The position numbers and the translations under genes were made by a program. A model generated the notes under the pieces. It searched no databases, had not been told where the DNA came from, and worked only from the letters and a program-made list of their open reading frames with translations. Below, in pieces: positions 14,235-21,047 of a stretch of 36,211 nucleotides of DNA. Within the stretch, counting starts at the first letter, position 1. Every line of letters begins with the position of its first letter. Origin of the DNA: Alphaproteobacteria bacterium (GTDB lineage: Bacteria; Pseudomonadota; Alphaproteobacteria; Micropepsales; Micropepsaceae); the NCBI GenBank assembly GCA_947482125.1, contig CANKIV010000004.1:1-36211 (forward strand). Direction: 5' to 3'.

Positions 14235-14276
14235 AACGCCCAGGCCCGGTGACGTTCGCCACCGGGCCTGGGCGTT
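14235..14276 (-). terminator. Strong Rho-independent terminator (minus strand)
   Basis: A perfect 17-pair stem (14235-14251 with 14260-14276, including CCCAGGCCCGGTG) and an eight-base loop. On the minus strand it is followed by TTTT, so it ends the cupin transcript. Confidence 0.85.
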
Positions 14277-14291
14277 GGAATGTTTGGCTGG

Positions 14292-14735
14292 CTATTTCGG
14301 GATCAGCACATCGCTGACGGGCGTGCGCGGCACGGTGCCCTTGTCGATCACCAGCGTCACCGCCACATGCACCGGGCCGCTGCCGGCGGCGGGGCGGCCG
14401 TCATGCACGGCTTCGCGCGGCACCATGAAGCTTTCGCCCGCCTTGATCACCTTGGGCGGCTGGCCCTTGATGAAGATCTCGAAGCTGCCTTGCGTCACCT
14501 GGGTCATCTCCACGCCATTATGGATATGCGCGCCGACGGTTTCGCCCGGCTTGAAATCGCGGGTGGTGATGATGACGGTCTGGGGCTTGGAACCCGTGGG
14601 GATATCGTAATTCTGGGTGTTGGGGCCCTGGGCCACCGCCATCACGCCGCCCGATTGGGCCACGGCGCTGCCGGCACCAAAAATTGCGCCGCCCGCCAGG
14701 GTCAACGCCGCGATCACGAAAGCACCGGTTTTCAT
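14292..14735 (-). CDS. Secreted cupin-domain protein
   Basis: A 147-residue protein from ATG 14735 (GGAG eight bases upstream). Signal peptide about 1-28 (MKTGAFVIAALTLAGGAIFG). A single small cupin barrel follows: GETVGAHIHNGVEMTQVTQG holds the first cupin motif with two metal-ligand histidines (HIH) and a glutamate, and ESFMVPREAVHDGRP is the second motif with the last histidine. Periplasmic single cupins of this kind occur near quinoproteins and may bind a metal and a small ligand; the reaction is unknown. It is a single-gene unit with its own strong terminator. Confidence 0.82.
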   Translation of the reverse strand: MKTGAFVIAALTLAGGAIFGAGSAVAQSGGVMAVAQGPNTQNYDIPTGSKPQTVIITTRDFKPGETVGAHIHNGVEMTQVTQGSFEIFIKGQPPKVIKAGESFMVPREAVHDGRPAAGSGPVHVAVTLVIDKGTVPRTPVSDVLIPK

Positions 14736-14859
14736 ATCTTTTCTCCCCGTTGGTTTGCGCAAAGATGGCGTTTTGCGGGTCTTCCCGCAAGCACCGGACC
14801 TGCGTGCAGCGCAACAGGAATGACTGGCAGTGCGGACGGCTGAGGGCTATGCTTGCGCC

Positions 14860-15093
14860 ATGGCTGATAACAAGAAGAAAACCACCACCAACGCCGACTC
14901 CCGGCAGGATGCCGCCGACCGGCGCACCCAGATGGTCCGCGACCAGATGGAAAAAGAGCGTGCCGCCACCGACGCCAAGACCCAGCGGCTGAAGGCGCTG
15001 CGCCTGGCCCAGGAAGAAGAAGAGGCGGCCAAGCCCAAGGCTCCGCCCGCCGCCAAGGTGAAGAAAGTCGCCAAGGCGAAGGCGAAATCCTGA
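14860..15093 (+). CDS. Small Lys/Ala-rich protein (77 aa)
   Basis: The frame from ATG 14860 reads MADNKKKTTTNADSRQDAAD and then a long charged helix (DQMEKERAATDAKTQRLKAL) and a basic Lys/Ala/Pro tail (KVKKVAKAKAKS). The composition resembles small nucleic-acid-associated or coiled-coil proteins and no motif identifies it further. It ends one base before the convergent GguC-like gene. There is no clear Shine-Dalgarno sequence. Confidence 0.55.
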   Translation: MADNKKKTTTNADSRQDAADRRTQMVRDQMEKERAATDAKTQRLKALRLAQEEEEAAKPKAPPAAKVKKVAKAKAKS

Positions 15094-15094
15094 C

Positions 15095-16093
15095 CTAGAG
15101 CGCCGTCACCGTTGCCGCCGATGCCGGGGCATTGCCCAGCGCATTGCGCAGCGGGAACAGGAAGGCGTCGGCCTCGATCTCGAAGATATCACCGGTTTGC
15201 GTCTTTACGCCCGCGCTGAACGAAAGCGTCGCGGTGCCGAAGAAATGCACATGCACGTCGCCGGGGCGGCGGAAGCCATCATACTTGAAGTGATGCGCTT
15301 CGAGGTTGGCGATGGTGTGGCTCATGTTGGTTTCGCCAGACAGGAAAGGCTTGTCGAAAATGATCTCGTTGCCCCGGCGCACTTTCGAGGTGCCGGTCAC
15401 GGCATCGGGCAGGGGTCCGGTGCGCAGCTCGGGCCCGAACGAACATTGGCGCAGCTTGGAATGGGCCAGCCACAGATAGTTGAACTTCTCGGTGACATGG
15501 TCCGAGAACTCATTGCCCAGCGCATAGCCCAGCCGATAAGACTGGCCGTCATCGCCGATGATATAAAGCCCCACGATCTCCGGTTCCTCGCCGCCGTCCT
15601 GGGCGAAGGCGGGGGATGAGAAGGCCGCTTCCGGCGCGACAACCGAAGCGCCATCGCCCTTGTAGAACCATTCGGGCTGCGCGCCCTCTTCGCCGGCCTT
15701 GGGTTTTCCCTTTTCCAGGCCCAGCTTGAACATGCGCATGGAGTCGGTGAGCGTGTCCTCCCCCGACAGTTTCTTGTGCATGGCGTCGCGCCCTTCGGCC
15801 GAGCCCAGATGCGTCAGGCCGGTGCCGGTGACGATCAGATGGGCGCTGTCGGTGGGATGGTCCAGCGGCGCCAGCACGCGGCCTTCGCTGAGCGCGGCGC
15901 GGATATCGACATGGTCGCCCAGGCCCAGATCGGCCAGCTTGGCTTCCAATGAAATGCCTTGCGCAATCGCGCCCCGCGCCAGGTCATAGGTGGTGGCGAC
16001 GCCATTGACGATGCGCCCCTTTGCGTCCGCATCCAGGGCCGCGACGGCGCGGCTGCCCTCGTTGGTTTTGAACTGCACCAGCCTTAGCACCAT
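15095..16093 (-). CDS. AraD1/GguC-type fumarylacetoacetase-fold enzyme
   Basis: A 332-residue protein beginning MVLRLVQFKTNEGSRAVAAL at ATG 16093, with AGGCAGG upstream. It matches the AraD1/GguC group of the fumarylacetoacetate hydrolase superfamily: acidic and histidine metal-ligand positions lie in the C-terminal half (RRGNEIIFDKPFLSGETNMS, DVHVHFFGTA), and the N-terminal half has TGTGLTHLGSAEGRD. Characterised relatives are L-2-keto-3-deoxyarabonate dehydratases of sugar-acid breakdown, so this is likely an oxidised-sugar enzyme. That fits a neighbourhood with a periplasmic PQQ dehydrogenase, but the link is inferred. It is divergent from the small membrane-protein genes across a 95-base promoter region. 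Confidence 0.75.
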   Translation of the reverse strand: MVLRLVQFKTNEGSRAVAALDADAKGRIVNGVATTYDLARGAIAQGISLEAKLADLGLGDHVDIRAALSEGRVLAPLDHPTDSAHLIVTGTGLTHLGSAEGRDAMHKKLSGEDTLTDSMRMFKLGLEKGKPKAGEEGAQPEWFYKGDGASVVAPEAAFSSPAFAQDGGEEPEIVGLYIIGDDGQSYRLGYALGNEFSDHVTEKFNYLWLAHSKLRQCSFGPELRTGPLPDAVTGTSKVRRGNEIIFDKPFLSGETNMSHTIANLEAHHFKYDGFRRPGDVHVHFFGTATLSFSAGVKTQTGDIFEIEADAFLFPLRNALGNAPASAATVTAL

Positions 16094-16155
16094 GATCCTG
16101 CCTCTTTCGGTTTGCCGTGTTTTCGCGCTCCTTGCGGCCGAAGGCAAATGGCGGC

Positions 16156-16180
16156 GGAACCTGCGCCCGGTGGGGGCGTT
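16156..16180 (+). promoter_or_regulatory. Sigma-EcfG-type promoter (GGAAC-N16-CGTT)
   Basis: GGAAC at 16156-16160 and CGTT at 16177-16180 are 16 bases apart, matching the -35/-10 consensus of the alphaproteobacterial general stress sigma factor. The expected transcript start, seven to nine bases after CGTT, coincides with the ATG at 16189, and there is no Shine-Dalgarno sequence, so the message may be leaderless. Drives the two small membrane-protein genes. Confidence 0.55.
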
Positions 16181-16188
16181 TGAGCAGC

Positions 16189-16365
16189 ATGAAGCTGACC
16201 GTCTTTTGCGTGATCGTATTTGTGGCCGGACTGTGGCCGGGACTGGCCAAGTATCAAGGCCCGGTCCCCGCGCCCCGGAAGCATGTCCTGCACACGCTGA
16301 AGGACGCGCCCAACCCCCAGCCCGCCTTCGGCCAGCTGGCCGAACGACTGAAGCTGCGGCTCTAG
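16189..16365 (+). CDS. Small exported or single-span protein (58 aa)
   Basis: The frame starts MKLTVFCVIVFVAGLWPGLA, an N-terminal hydrophobic segment that is either a signal peptide or an anchor, followed by about 38 polar residues with Pro and Lys (PVPAPRKHVLHTLKDAPNPQ). The ATG at 16189 fits the predicted promoter. It is followed immediately by a second small membrane-protein gene. No family recognised; a stress-induced envelope role is inferred only from the promoter. Confidence 0.55.
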   Translation: MKLTVFCVIVFVAGLWPGLAKYQGPVPAPRKHVLHTLKDAPNPQPAFGQLAERLKLRL

Positions 16366-16539
16366 ATGCGCGGGCTTCAGATCGTTTTCGCCCTGATTTT
16401 GGCGGCTATCCTGTTCCTCGTGCTCAAGCTGCTGGGGCTGTTTCTCAAATTCGCCCTGATCGCGGCGGTGCTGGGCTTTGTCGCCGGGCTGCTGTTGTGG
16501 CAGCTCTTCGGCCGCCTGTTTTCGCGGCGCAGCATCTGA
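16366..16539 (+). CDS. Small two-span membrane protein (57 aa)
   Basis: An ATG at 16366 follows directly after the preceding gene's TAG. The product has two hydrophobic segments, QIVFALILAAILFLVLKLLG and then FALIAAVLGFVAGLLLWQLF, and a basic end (GRLFSRRSI), so both ends probably face the cytoplasm or the hairpin inserts with a positive-inside tail. It is too short for most gene filters. Adjacent stop/start implies coupled translation with the 58-residue gene. Function unknown. Confidence 0.55.
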   Translation: MRGLQIVFALILAAILFLVLKLLGLFLKFALIAAVLGFVAGLLLWQLFGRLFSRRSI

Positions 16540-16667
16540 AGTCTGTCAAAGTGTGTCGGGCCGAATGCGGCCTCATGACACAAGAATCCCCTTCTTTGCC
16601 GCCGCCATAGCCGGTTAAATGGCGCCAACAGGGCCGCAAACGGTCCGCGTCGCGTCAAGGAGAGGTT

Positions 16668-18734
16668 ATGTCCGGGATTAATCGCAGAAACATGTTGGCC
16701 GCGACGTCGGTGCTGGCCTTGCTGGGCAAGGAAGCGTGGGCGCAAGCCCCGGCCGCCGCTCCGGCCCCCGCGCCCAAATCCAATATCCCCGACACCGACT
16801 GGTCGCAGTTCGGCGGCAATCTCGCCAGCCAGCGCTATTCGCCGCTGGACCAGATCAATGCCGAGAACTTCAACAAGCTGGAACTGGCCTGGAAGTTCAA
16901 CACCGATTCACTTGGCCCGGTGCCGGACGCCTATTTCAATTCCACGCCCCTGATCATCAAGGGCCGCATCTTCACCACCGCCGGCATGCGCCGCGATGTG
17001 GTGTCGCTGGACGGCGCCACCGGCGAACTGCTCTGGTCGTATCGCCATGACGAAGGCGCGCGCCTGGGAACCCGCGGCGGACCGGGCTTCGGCTGTTCCT
17101 ACTGGACCGACGGCACCAACGAACGCATCCTGTTCTGCACCCGCGGCTATTCCATGATCTCGCTGGACGCCAAGACGGGCCTGCCCGATCCGGCCTTCGG
17201 CGTGAACGGCATTCTCGACCTGCGCCTGAACAACGACCAGGAGATCGATCCCAATCGCGGCATCATCGGCATCCATGCCCCGCCGCTGGTGGTGCGCAAT
17301 GTCGTGGTGGTGGGTTCGGCCCCCACGGCGGCGGTGAAGGGCTACCTGCGCGGATTCGACGTGAAGACGGGGCAGCGCAAGTGGATCTTCCACACCATCC
17401 CGCGCAAGGGCGAGTTCGGCTACGATACCTGGATCAAGGAAGGCCAGGCCGAGAAGGCCGGCAATGTCGGCGTCTGGGCGCCGATGTCGGCGGACGAAGA
17501 GCTGGGCCTGGTCTATGCCGGCGTCGAACTGCCGCCCACCGATCTCAACGGCACCGAGCGCCACGGCAATGCGCTTTTCAGTGAAAGCGTGGTGGCGCTG
17601 GACATCGAGACCGGCGTGCGCAAGTGGCACTACCAGCTCACCCATCATGGCTTGTGGGATTACGACATTCCCTGCGCCGCGATCCTGTGCGACCTCAACA
17701 TCCGGGGCCGCGTGGTCAAGGCGCTGGCCCAGCCCAGCAAGCAGGGCTTCCTCTATGTGCTGAACCGCGAAACCGGCAAGCCGGTCTGGCCGATCCCGGA
17801 AACCAGGGTGCCGCAGGGCAATGTGCCGGGCGAATGGTATTCCCCGACCCAGCCGGTGCCGTCGCGTCCGCCGCCGTTTGATCGCAACGGCATGACCGAA
17901 GCCGACCTGATCGACTGGACGCCGGAACTGAAGGCGCGCGCGCTGGCCATCTCCAAGCATTACAAGCTTGGCGGATTGTTCACCCCGCCCGCCTTTGTCG
18001 AACCCCGCGGCGTCTTCGGACAATTCCTGCTGCCCGGCACCCAGGGCGGCGCCAACTGGCCCGGCGGGTCCTACGATCCGGAAACGCGCAAGGTCTTTGT
18101 CTATTCCAAGACCCGCATGGAATCGGTCGGCATCACCCGCAGTCCGCAAGACCCCAATCGCATGACCCAGGCGGGCCTCGTCACCGCGCCCAACACCGCC
18201 GATCCCAATGGCGGCATCTTCGGGTCCGCCGCCAGCCTCAAGGGCGGCACCACGCGCAGCTTCGCCGGCCCCAATGACGCCATCGATGCTCCCATCGTGC
18301 CGCGCCTGCTGTCGATCGAAGGGCTGCCGCTCAACAAGCCGCCGTTTGGCCGCATCACGGCGCTGGACCTGAATGACGGCACCCTGGCCTGGCAGGTCGC
18401 CCATGGCGAGACGCCGGACTTCATCAGGAATCATCCGCGCCTGAAGGGCGTGAAGATTCCGCGCACCGGCCAGTCGGGCATCCTGGGCACGCTTGCCACC
18501 AAGACACTGGTGATCTGCGGCGATGCCGGCGTCTTCACCGACGCGCAGGGCCGCAAGGCGGCGCGTCTGCGCGCCTATGACAAGAAGACGGGCGAGGAAA
18601 AGGGCGCGGTGTATATGGAAAAGGTCCAGACCGGCTCGCCCATCACCTACATGCTGGGCGGCAAGCAATACATCGTGCTGGCGGTCAGCAATGGCTATGG
18701 CGCCGACCTGATCGCCTATCGCCTGCCGGGCTGA
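16668..18734 (+). CDS. PQQ-dependent dehydrogenase (quinoprotein propeller)
   Basis: A 688-residue protein with an RR-type signal (residues 5-25, NRRNMLAATSVLALL). The body is an eight-bladed quinoprotein propeller: DTDWSQFGGNLASQRYSPL opens it, repeated tryptophan-docking units occur (TGELLWSYRHD, TGQRKWIFHTIP, TGVRKWHYQL), and THHGLWDYDIP (about 325-335) and GGANWPGGSYDP are standard PQQ-dehydrogenase motifs. There is no fused heme domain, so electrons need a separate carrier such as the cytochrome at 12245. It resembles the glucose/alcohol dehydrogenase-like family; the substrate is not predictable. Ribosome site AAGGAGAGG. Its TGA overlaps the ATG of the lytic transglycosylase (TGATG). 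Confidence 0.88.
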   Translation: MSGINRRNMLAATSVLALLGKEAWAQAPAAAPAPAPKSNIPDTDWSQFGGNLASQRYSPLDQINAENFNKLELAWKFNTDSLGPVPDAYFNSTPLIIKGRIFTTAGMRRDVVSLDGATGELLWSYRHDEGARLGTRGGPGFGCSYWTDGTNERILFCTRGYSMISLDAKTGLPDPAFGVNGILDLRLNNDQEIDPNRGIIGIHAPPLVVRNVVVVGSAPTAAVKGYLRGFDVKTGQRKWIFHTIPRKGEFGYDTWIKEGQAEKAGNVGVWAPMSADEELGLVYAGVELPPTDLNGTERHGNALFSESVVALDIETGVRKWHYQLTHHGLWDYDIPCAAILCDLNIRGRVVKALAQPSKQGFLYVLNRETGKPVWPIPETRVPQGNVPGEWYSPTQPVPSRPPPFDRNGMTEADLIDWTPELKARALAISKHYKLGGLFTPPAFVEPRGVFGQFLLPGTQGGANWPGGSYDPETRKVFVYSKTRMESVGITRSPQDPNRMTQAGLVTAPNTADPNGGIFGSAASLKGGTTRSFAGPNDAIDAPIVPRLLSIEGLPLNKPPFGRITALDLNDGTLAWQVAHGETPDFIRNHPRLKGVKIPRTGQSGILGTLATKTLVICGDAGVFTDAQGRKAARLRAYDKKTGEEKGAVYMEKVQTGSPITYMLGGKQYIVLAVSNGYGADLIAYRLPG

Positions 18735-19588
18735 TGGACCGGACCGCCGTTGCAAGCGCGGTCTGTTTCGCATCGCTTTTGATGTCTGCTTCCTCCTTGG
18801 AAGCCGCGCCTGCGCCGGTCAAAAAACCGGCGCAGGCGTCTTCATTTAAAACGCCCGCGCGGAGCGACCGCGAACCCGAAGGGCATCGCGGCGCGACCAT
18901 TAAAGAACCCCTTTCCGAATACCAGAAGGAACAGGCGATGAGCCCGGCCCAGCTCATCCGGCGCTGGAAGACGCCGGTGGCAAAGGCGTCGCGTCGCTTC
19001 GGCGTTCCCGTCGCCTGGATCAATGCGGTGATGCGGGTGGAAAGCGGGGGGCGCACCATGCTGGCGGAAAATGCCCGCATGATCTCCGACAAGGGCGCGA
19101 TGGGCATCATGCAGGTGATGCCCGGGACCTATGCCGAAATGGCGGCGGACCACCGCCTGGGCGCCGACGCCTTCAACCCTTCGGACAATATCCATGCCGG
19201 CGCGGCGTACCTGCGCTGGCTGAAAGGCAAATACGCCTATCCCGCTCTTTTCGCCGCCTACAATGCTGGGCCGGGACAGGTGGATGCCGCCTTGACCAAA
19301 GGGGCGCGGCTGCCGGAGGAAACCCGCGCCTATGTCGTGCGCATCAACGCCATACTGGGCGGCAAGGATGACGGCACCTCCATCTTCGCCGCGCCGCTGA
19401 CCCGGCCCGACGGCAGCCGCGTGCTGGTTGACCCGCTGGCGGTGGTTGCGGTCCGCGCCGCGTTGCCAGGCGAGTATGGCCCCGATGTGCAGTCGGTGAT
19501 CCGGCTGGGCGGGCGGCTGACCCAGGGCGTGCGCGAAGACATCAAGACGGTGACCACGGCGATCCGCCTGCGCGGCGGCAAGGTTTAG
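18734..19588 (+). CDS. Lytic transglycosylase (SLT domain)
   Basis: A 284-residue protein with a signal peptide (about 1-25). The SLT domain spans about 75-195: MRVESGG holds the catalytic Glu (E103), GAMGIMQVMPGTY (121-133) and AAYNAGPGQV (174-183) are the standard motifs. Such enzymes cut the glycan strands of peptidoglycan by an intramolecular transfer that leaves 1,6-anhydro ends. The C-terminal 90 residues (LTRPDGSRVLVDPLAVVAV...) are unusual and not part of the SLT fold. The start overlaps the PQQ dehydrogenase stop, so the two are translationally coupled. A hairpin follows the gene. Confidence 0.88.
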   Translation: MDRTAVASAVCFASLLMSASSLEAAPAPVKKPAQASSFKTPARSDREPEGHRGATIKEPLSEYQKEQAMSPAQLIRRWKTPVAKASRRFGVPVAWINAVMRVESGGRTMLAENARMISDKGAMGIMQVMPGTYAEMAADHRLGADAFNPSDNIHAGAAYLRWLKGKYAYPALFAAYNAGPGQVDAALTKGARLPEETRAYVVRINAILGGKDDGTSIFAAPLTRPDGSRVLVDPLAVVAVRAALPGEYGPDVQSVIRLGGRLTQGVREDIKTVTTAIRLRGGKV

Positions 19589-19599
19589 AAAACCGCGGC

Positions 19600-19628
19600 A
19601 CACTGGCCCGGCCAGGCCGGGCCAGTGT
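19600..19628. terminator. Hairpin between convergent genes
   Basis: A perfect 13-pair stem (ACACTGGCCCGGC with its complement) and a three-base loop. On the minus strand TTTT follows after six bases, on the plus strand there is no T-run, so it mainly serves the cysteine-rich peptide gene. Confidence 0.65.
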
Positions 19629-19635
19629 CGCCATC

Positions 19636-19746
19636 CTATTTCGCGCGGCAGCCGCAGGCCGGGGCGCAGGATTTGCAGGCGTAGGGCTGGCACTTGCAGC
19701 CGGCGCATTTGCAGTCCTGGGTTTTGGCGGTTTCGATCTTCGTCAT
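19636..19746 (-). CDS. Metallothionein-like cysteine-rich peptide (36 aa)
   Basis: From ATG 19746 (GAGAGG six bases upstream) the frame encodes 36 residues with eight cysteines at positions 12, 14, 17, 19, 24, 27, 31 and 33, arranged CKCAGCKC, ACKSC and ACGC; there is no histidine and only one aromatic. The CxC and CxxC spacing is that of metal-thiolate clusters. It is shorter than SmtA/BmtA metallothioneins (about 55 residues) and not clearly homologous to them. A MerR-type promoter lies just upstream, so the gene is probably metal-induced. The peptide probably sequesters soft metals such as Hg, Cd or Cu in the cytoplasm; the metal is inferred. No MerR-type regulator gene is visible in the window. 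Confidence 0.72.
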   Translation of the reverse strand: MTKIETAKTQDCKCAGCKCQPYACKSCAPACGCRAK

Positions 19747-19775
19747 GGTGACCTCTCGGGTTGTTGACCACCAGT

Positions 19776-19807
19776 GTTCTGGGGTGCGTACCATGGTACG
19801 GAGTCAA
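19776..19807 (-). promoter_or_regulatory. Mer-operator-like promoter of the cysteine-rich peptide gene
   Basis: On the minus strand TTGACT (-35, 19807-19802) is followed by the 14-base palindrome CGTACCATGGTACG (19800-19787) placed inside the spacer, as in promoters activated by MerR-family regulators, whose spacer is 19-20 bases. The order TTGACTCCGTAC-N4-GTAC is the same as in transposon mer operators. The -10 at 20-base spacing would be CAGAAC (19781-19776), a weak match. The predicted leader is about 25 bases. Confidence 0.65.
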
Positions 19808-19909
19808 GCGGCTGGCGGCTTTCAGGAGCCGCTCGATGCTGGGGGAAGCCGCCAATGGCAGTTACGGCGGCCCGGAAGCCGAATACCGCCGCCTGTTCGG
19901 CAAGCCCGT

Positions 19910-20056
19910 CTAGCTTTCCAGCCAGTGCAGGCTGAACAGCCGCTCCGCATCGGTCCAGACCGCGCGCGGGCTGAAACCGGCGCGCACCGCCATCTCGCGG
20001 AAGGATTCGATGGTGTATTTGTGGCTGTCCTCGGTATGGATCGCCTCGCCCGGCGG
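19910..20056 (-). pseudogene. egtD: egtD fragment (C-terminal 48 residues)
   Basis: The frame ends at TAG 19910-19912 and reads GEAIHTEDSHKYTIESFREM then VRAGFSPRAVWTDAERLFSLHWL, the conserved end of the histidine Nalpha-trimethyltransferase EgtD (ergothioneine synthesis), whose substrate-binding region contains the IHTE-S-KY motif. Everything upstream, about 270 residues, is missing: at 20056 the sequence changes abruptly to a receptor gene on the other strand. No egtB is present. A non-functional relic. Confidence 0.75.
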
Positions 20057-20355
20057 ACAATCTGCGTTTCGGCGTCACCCTGCACGATCATCTCGTGGCG
20101 TCCGAAACCGAATACCGCATCGATGAGATCAGTTCGGAATACCATCTCTACAAGCTGGGCGCCTTCATCGAGTACAAGCCGGTACCGGCCTGGACCATGC
20201 GCGTTTACGGCAATGACGTGGTGCCGACCCATTACCAGCGCAACCGGCAGATCTATGGCGGCCTCAGGGGCGTCTCGGCGCTCAGCCAGATCGAGCGCCG
20301 CCGCCTGACCAATGGCGCCCTGATCGGGCTGCGCGTTCAGCACGATTTTCTCTGA
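20056..20355 (+). pseudogene. TonB-dependent-receptor-like C-terminal fragment
   Basis: The frame from about 20056 reads DNLRFGVTLHDHLVASETEY, then YKLGAFIEYKPVPAWTMRVY and ends VQHDFL, the last strands of an outer-membrane barrel of the TonB-dependent receptor or related type; LSQIERRRLTNGALIGLRVQ forms the penultimate strand pair. The N-terminal plug and most of the barrel are absent and there is no start codon with a signal peptide. It abuts the egtD relic head to head. Confidence 0.55.
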
Positions 20356-20358
20356 CGA

Positions 20359-20808
20359 TCAGTGGTCGTAGCTGATCACGCGCGAAAGCTTCCAGGCGCC
20401 GTCCCTGTTCTGCCAGATGTGAAGGAAGCGGGGCTGCCCAACATTGCCCGGCTCCCTGGGATGCAGGAAGCGGTGGGTTCCGATCTCGATCGCGCCGAAG
20501 CCGGGCAGGGGATGGACCTCCAGCGACCCGGGCACCAGTTCGCGCACCATGTTACCGCAGATATTCTCCTTGGTCTTTTGCAGCATGTCGTCCTTGCCGA
20601 CCGATAGCCCGCCCTTGTCGTGATAAAATTCCAGGTCATTGGCGAGGAAGGTGGAAAGTGTCGCCAGGTCGCAGCGATTGGTGGCGCCGAACAGGGCGGC
20701 ATCGGCGGCGGCGACGCTTTTGTAGAGCGGGTCCTGCGGCGCAAGTCCCCCGGCCTGGACCGGAATCGGGGCCAGGATGGCCAGCAGAACAAGGACTGCG
20801 CGGATTAT
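20359..20808 (-). CDS. Secreted NTF2-like (DUF4440-type) protein with apparent ATA start
   Basis: The frame continues upstream of the internal ATG at 20586 with a full signal peptide (IIRAVLVLLAILAPIPVQAG) and an NTF2-like domain: SVAAADAALFGATNRCDLAT, FLANDLEFYHDKGG, then RFLHIWQNRDGAWKLSRVIS at the end, typical of DUF4440/SnoaL-like folds. About 149 residues. No ATG, GTG or TTG precedes the signal peptide, but GGAG lies six bases before an ATA codon at 20808, exactly where a start is expected. Either ATA is used or the start codon has mutated. NTF2-like secreted proteins have diverse roles; none can be chosen. Convergent with the receptor fragment. Confidence 0.6.
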   Translation of the reverse strand: MIRAVLVLLAILAPIPVQAGGLAPQDPLYKSVAAADAALFGATNRCDLATLSTFLANDLEFYHDKGGLSVGKDDMLQKTKENICGNMVRELVPGSLEVHPLPGFGAIEIGTHRFLHPREPGNVGQPRFLHIWQNRDGAWKLSRVISYDH

Positions 20809-20841
20809 GTGGGTCTCCGTTGTTAAGCTAGCATGTGATAC

Positions 20842-20941
20842 ATGATATCATTCTATGCAAGATATAATATGGCCGGGAACTGGCGCCAATGCGTCAGCGG
20901 GCGGTAGGAAAGGGGTAACCGTCATGCTTTGCATGACGGTT
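20842..20941. promoter_or_regulatory. Divergent upstream region with two inverted repeats
   Basis: The 236-base gap between the NTF2-like gene and the barrel-protein gene contains the palindrome ATGATATCAT (20842-20851) and a longer inverted repeat AACCGTCATGC-TTT-GCATGACGGTT (20917-20941, 11 pairs). Either could be an operator or a leader hairpin. No consensus promoter is clear and no gene is seen. Confidence 0.4.
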
Positions 20942-21047
20942 ATGTGGCCAAAAAGCCGCAGAAAGCCTCCAGTTTTTGTTGGCCCGGAACCCCCTGTCTG
21001 TTATTTTCTTGCCTCTATCAGAGGGGCCCCGGACATCGGGGTGGATG

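Noticed and set aside
16908-18773. 621-residue minus-strand open frame antisense to the PQQ dehydrogenase
   Set aside because: Low-complexity Gly/Arg/His/Ala composition and no domain; shadow of the real gene.
19836-19913. 25-codon plus-strand frame with a ribosome-like site near the mer-like promoter
   Set aside because: Too short, no resemblance to a MerR regulator or any family; may be a relic, but not supported as a gene.
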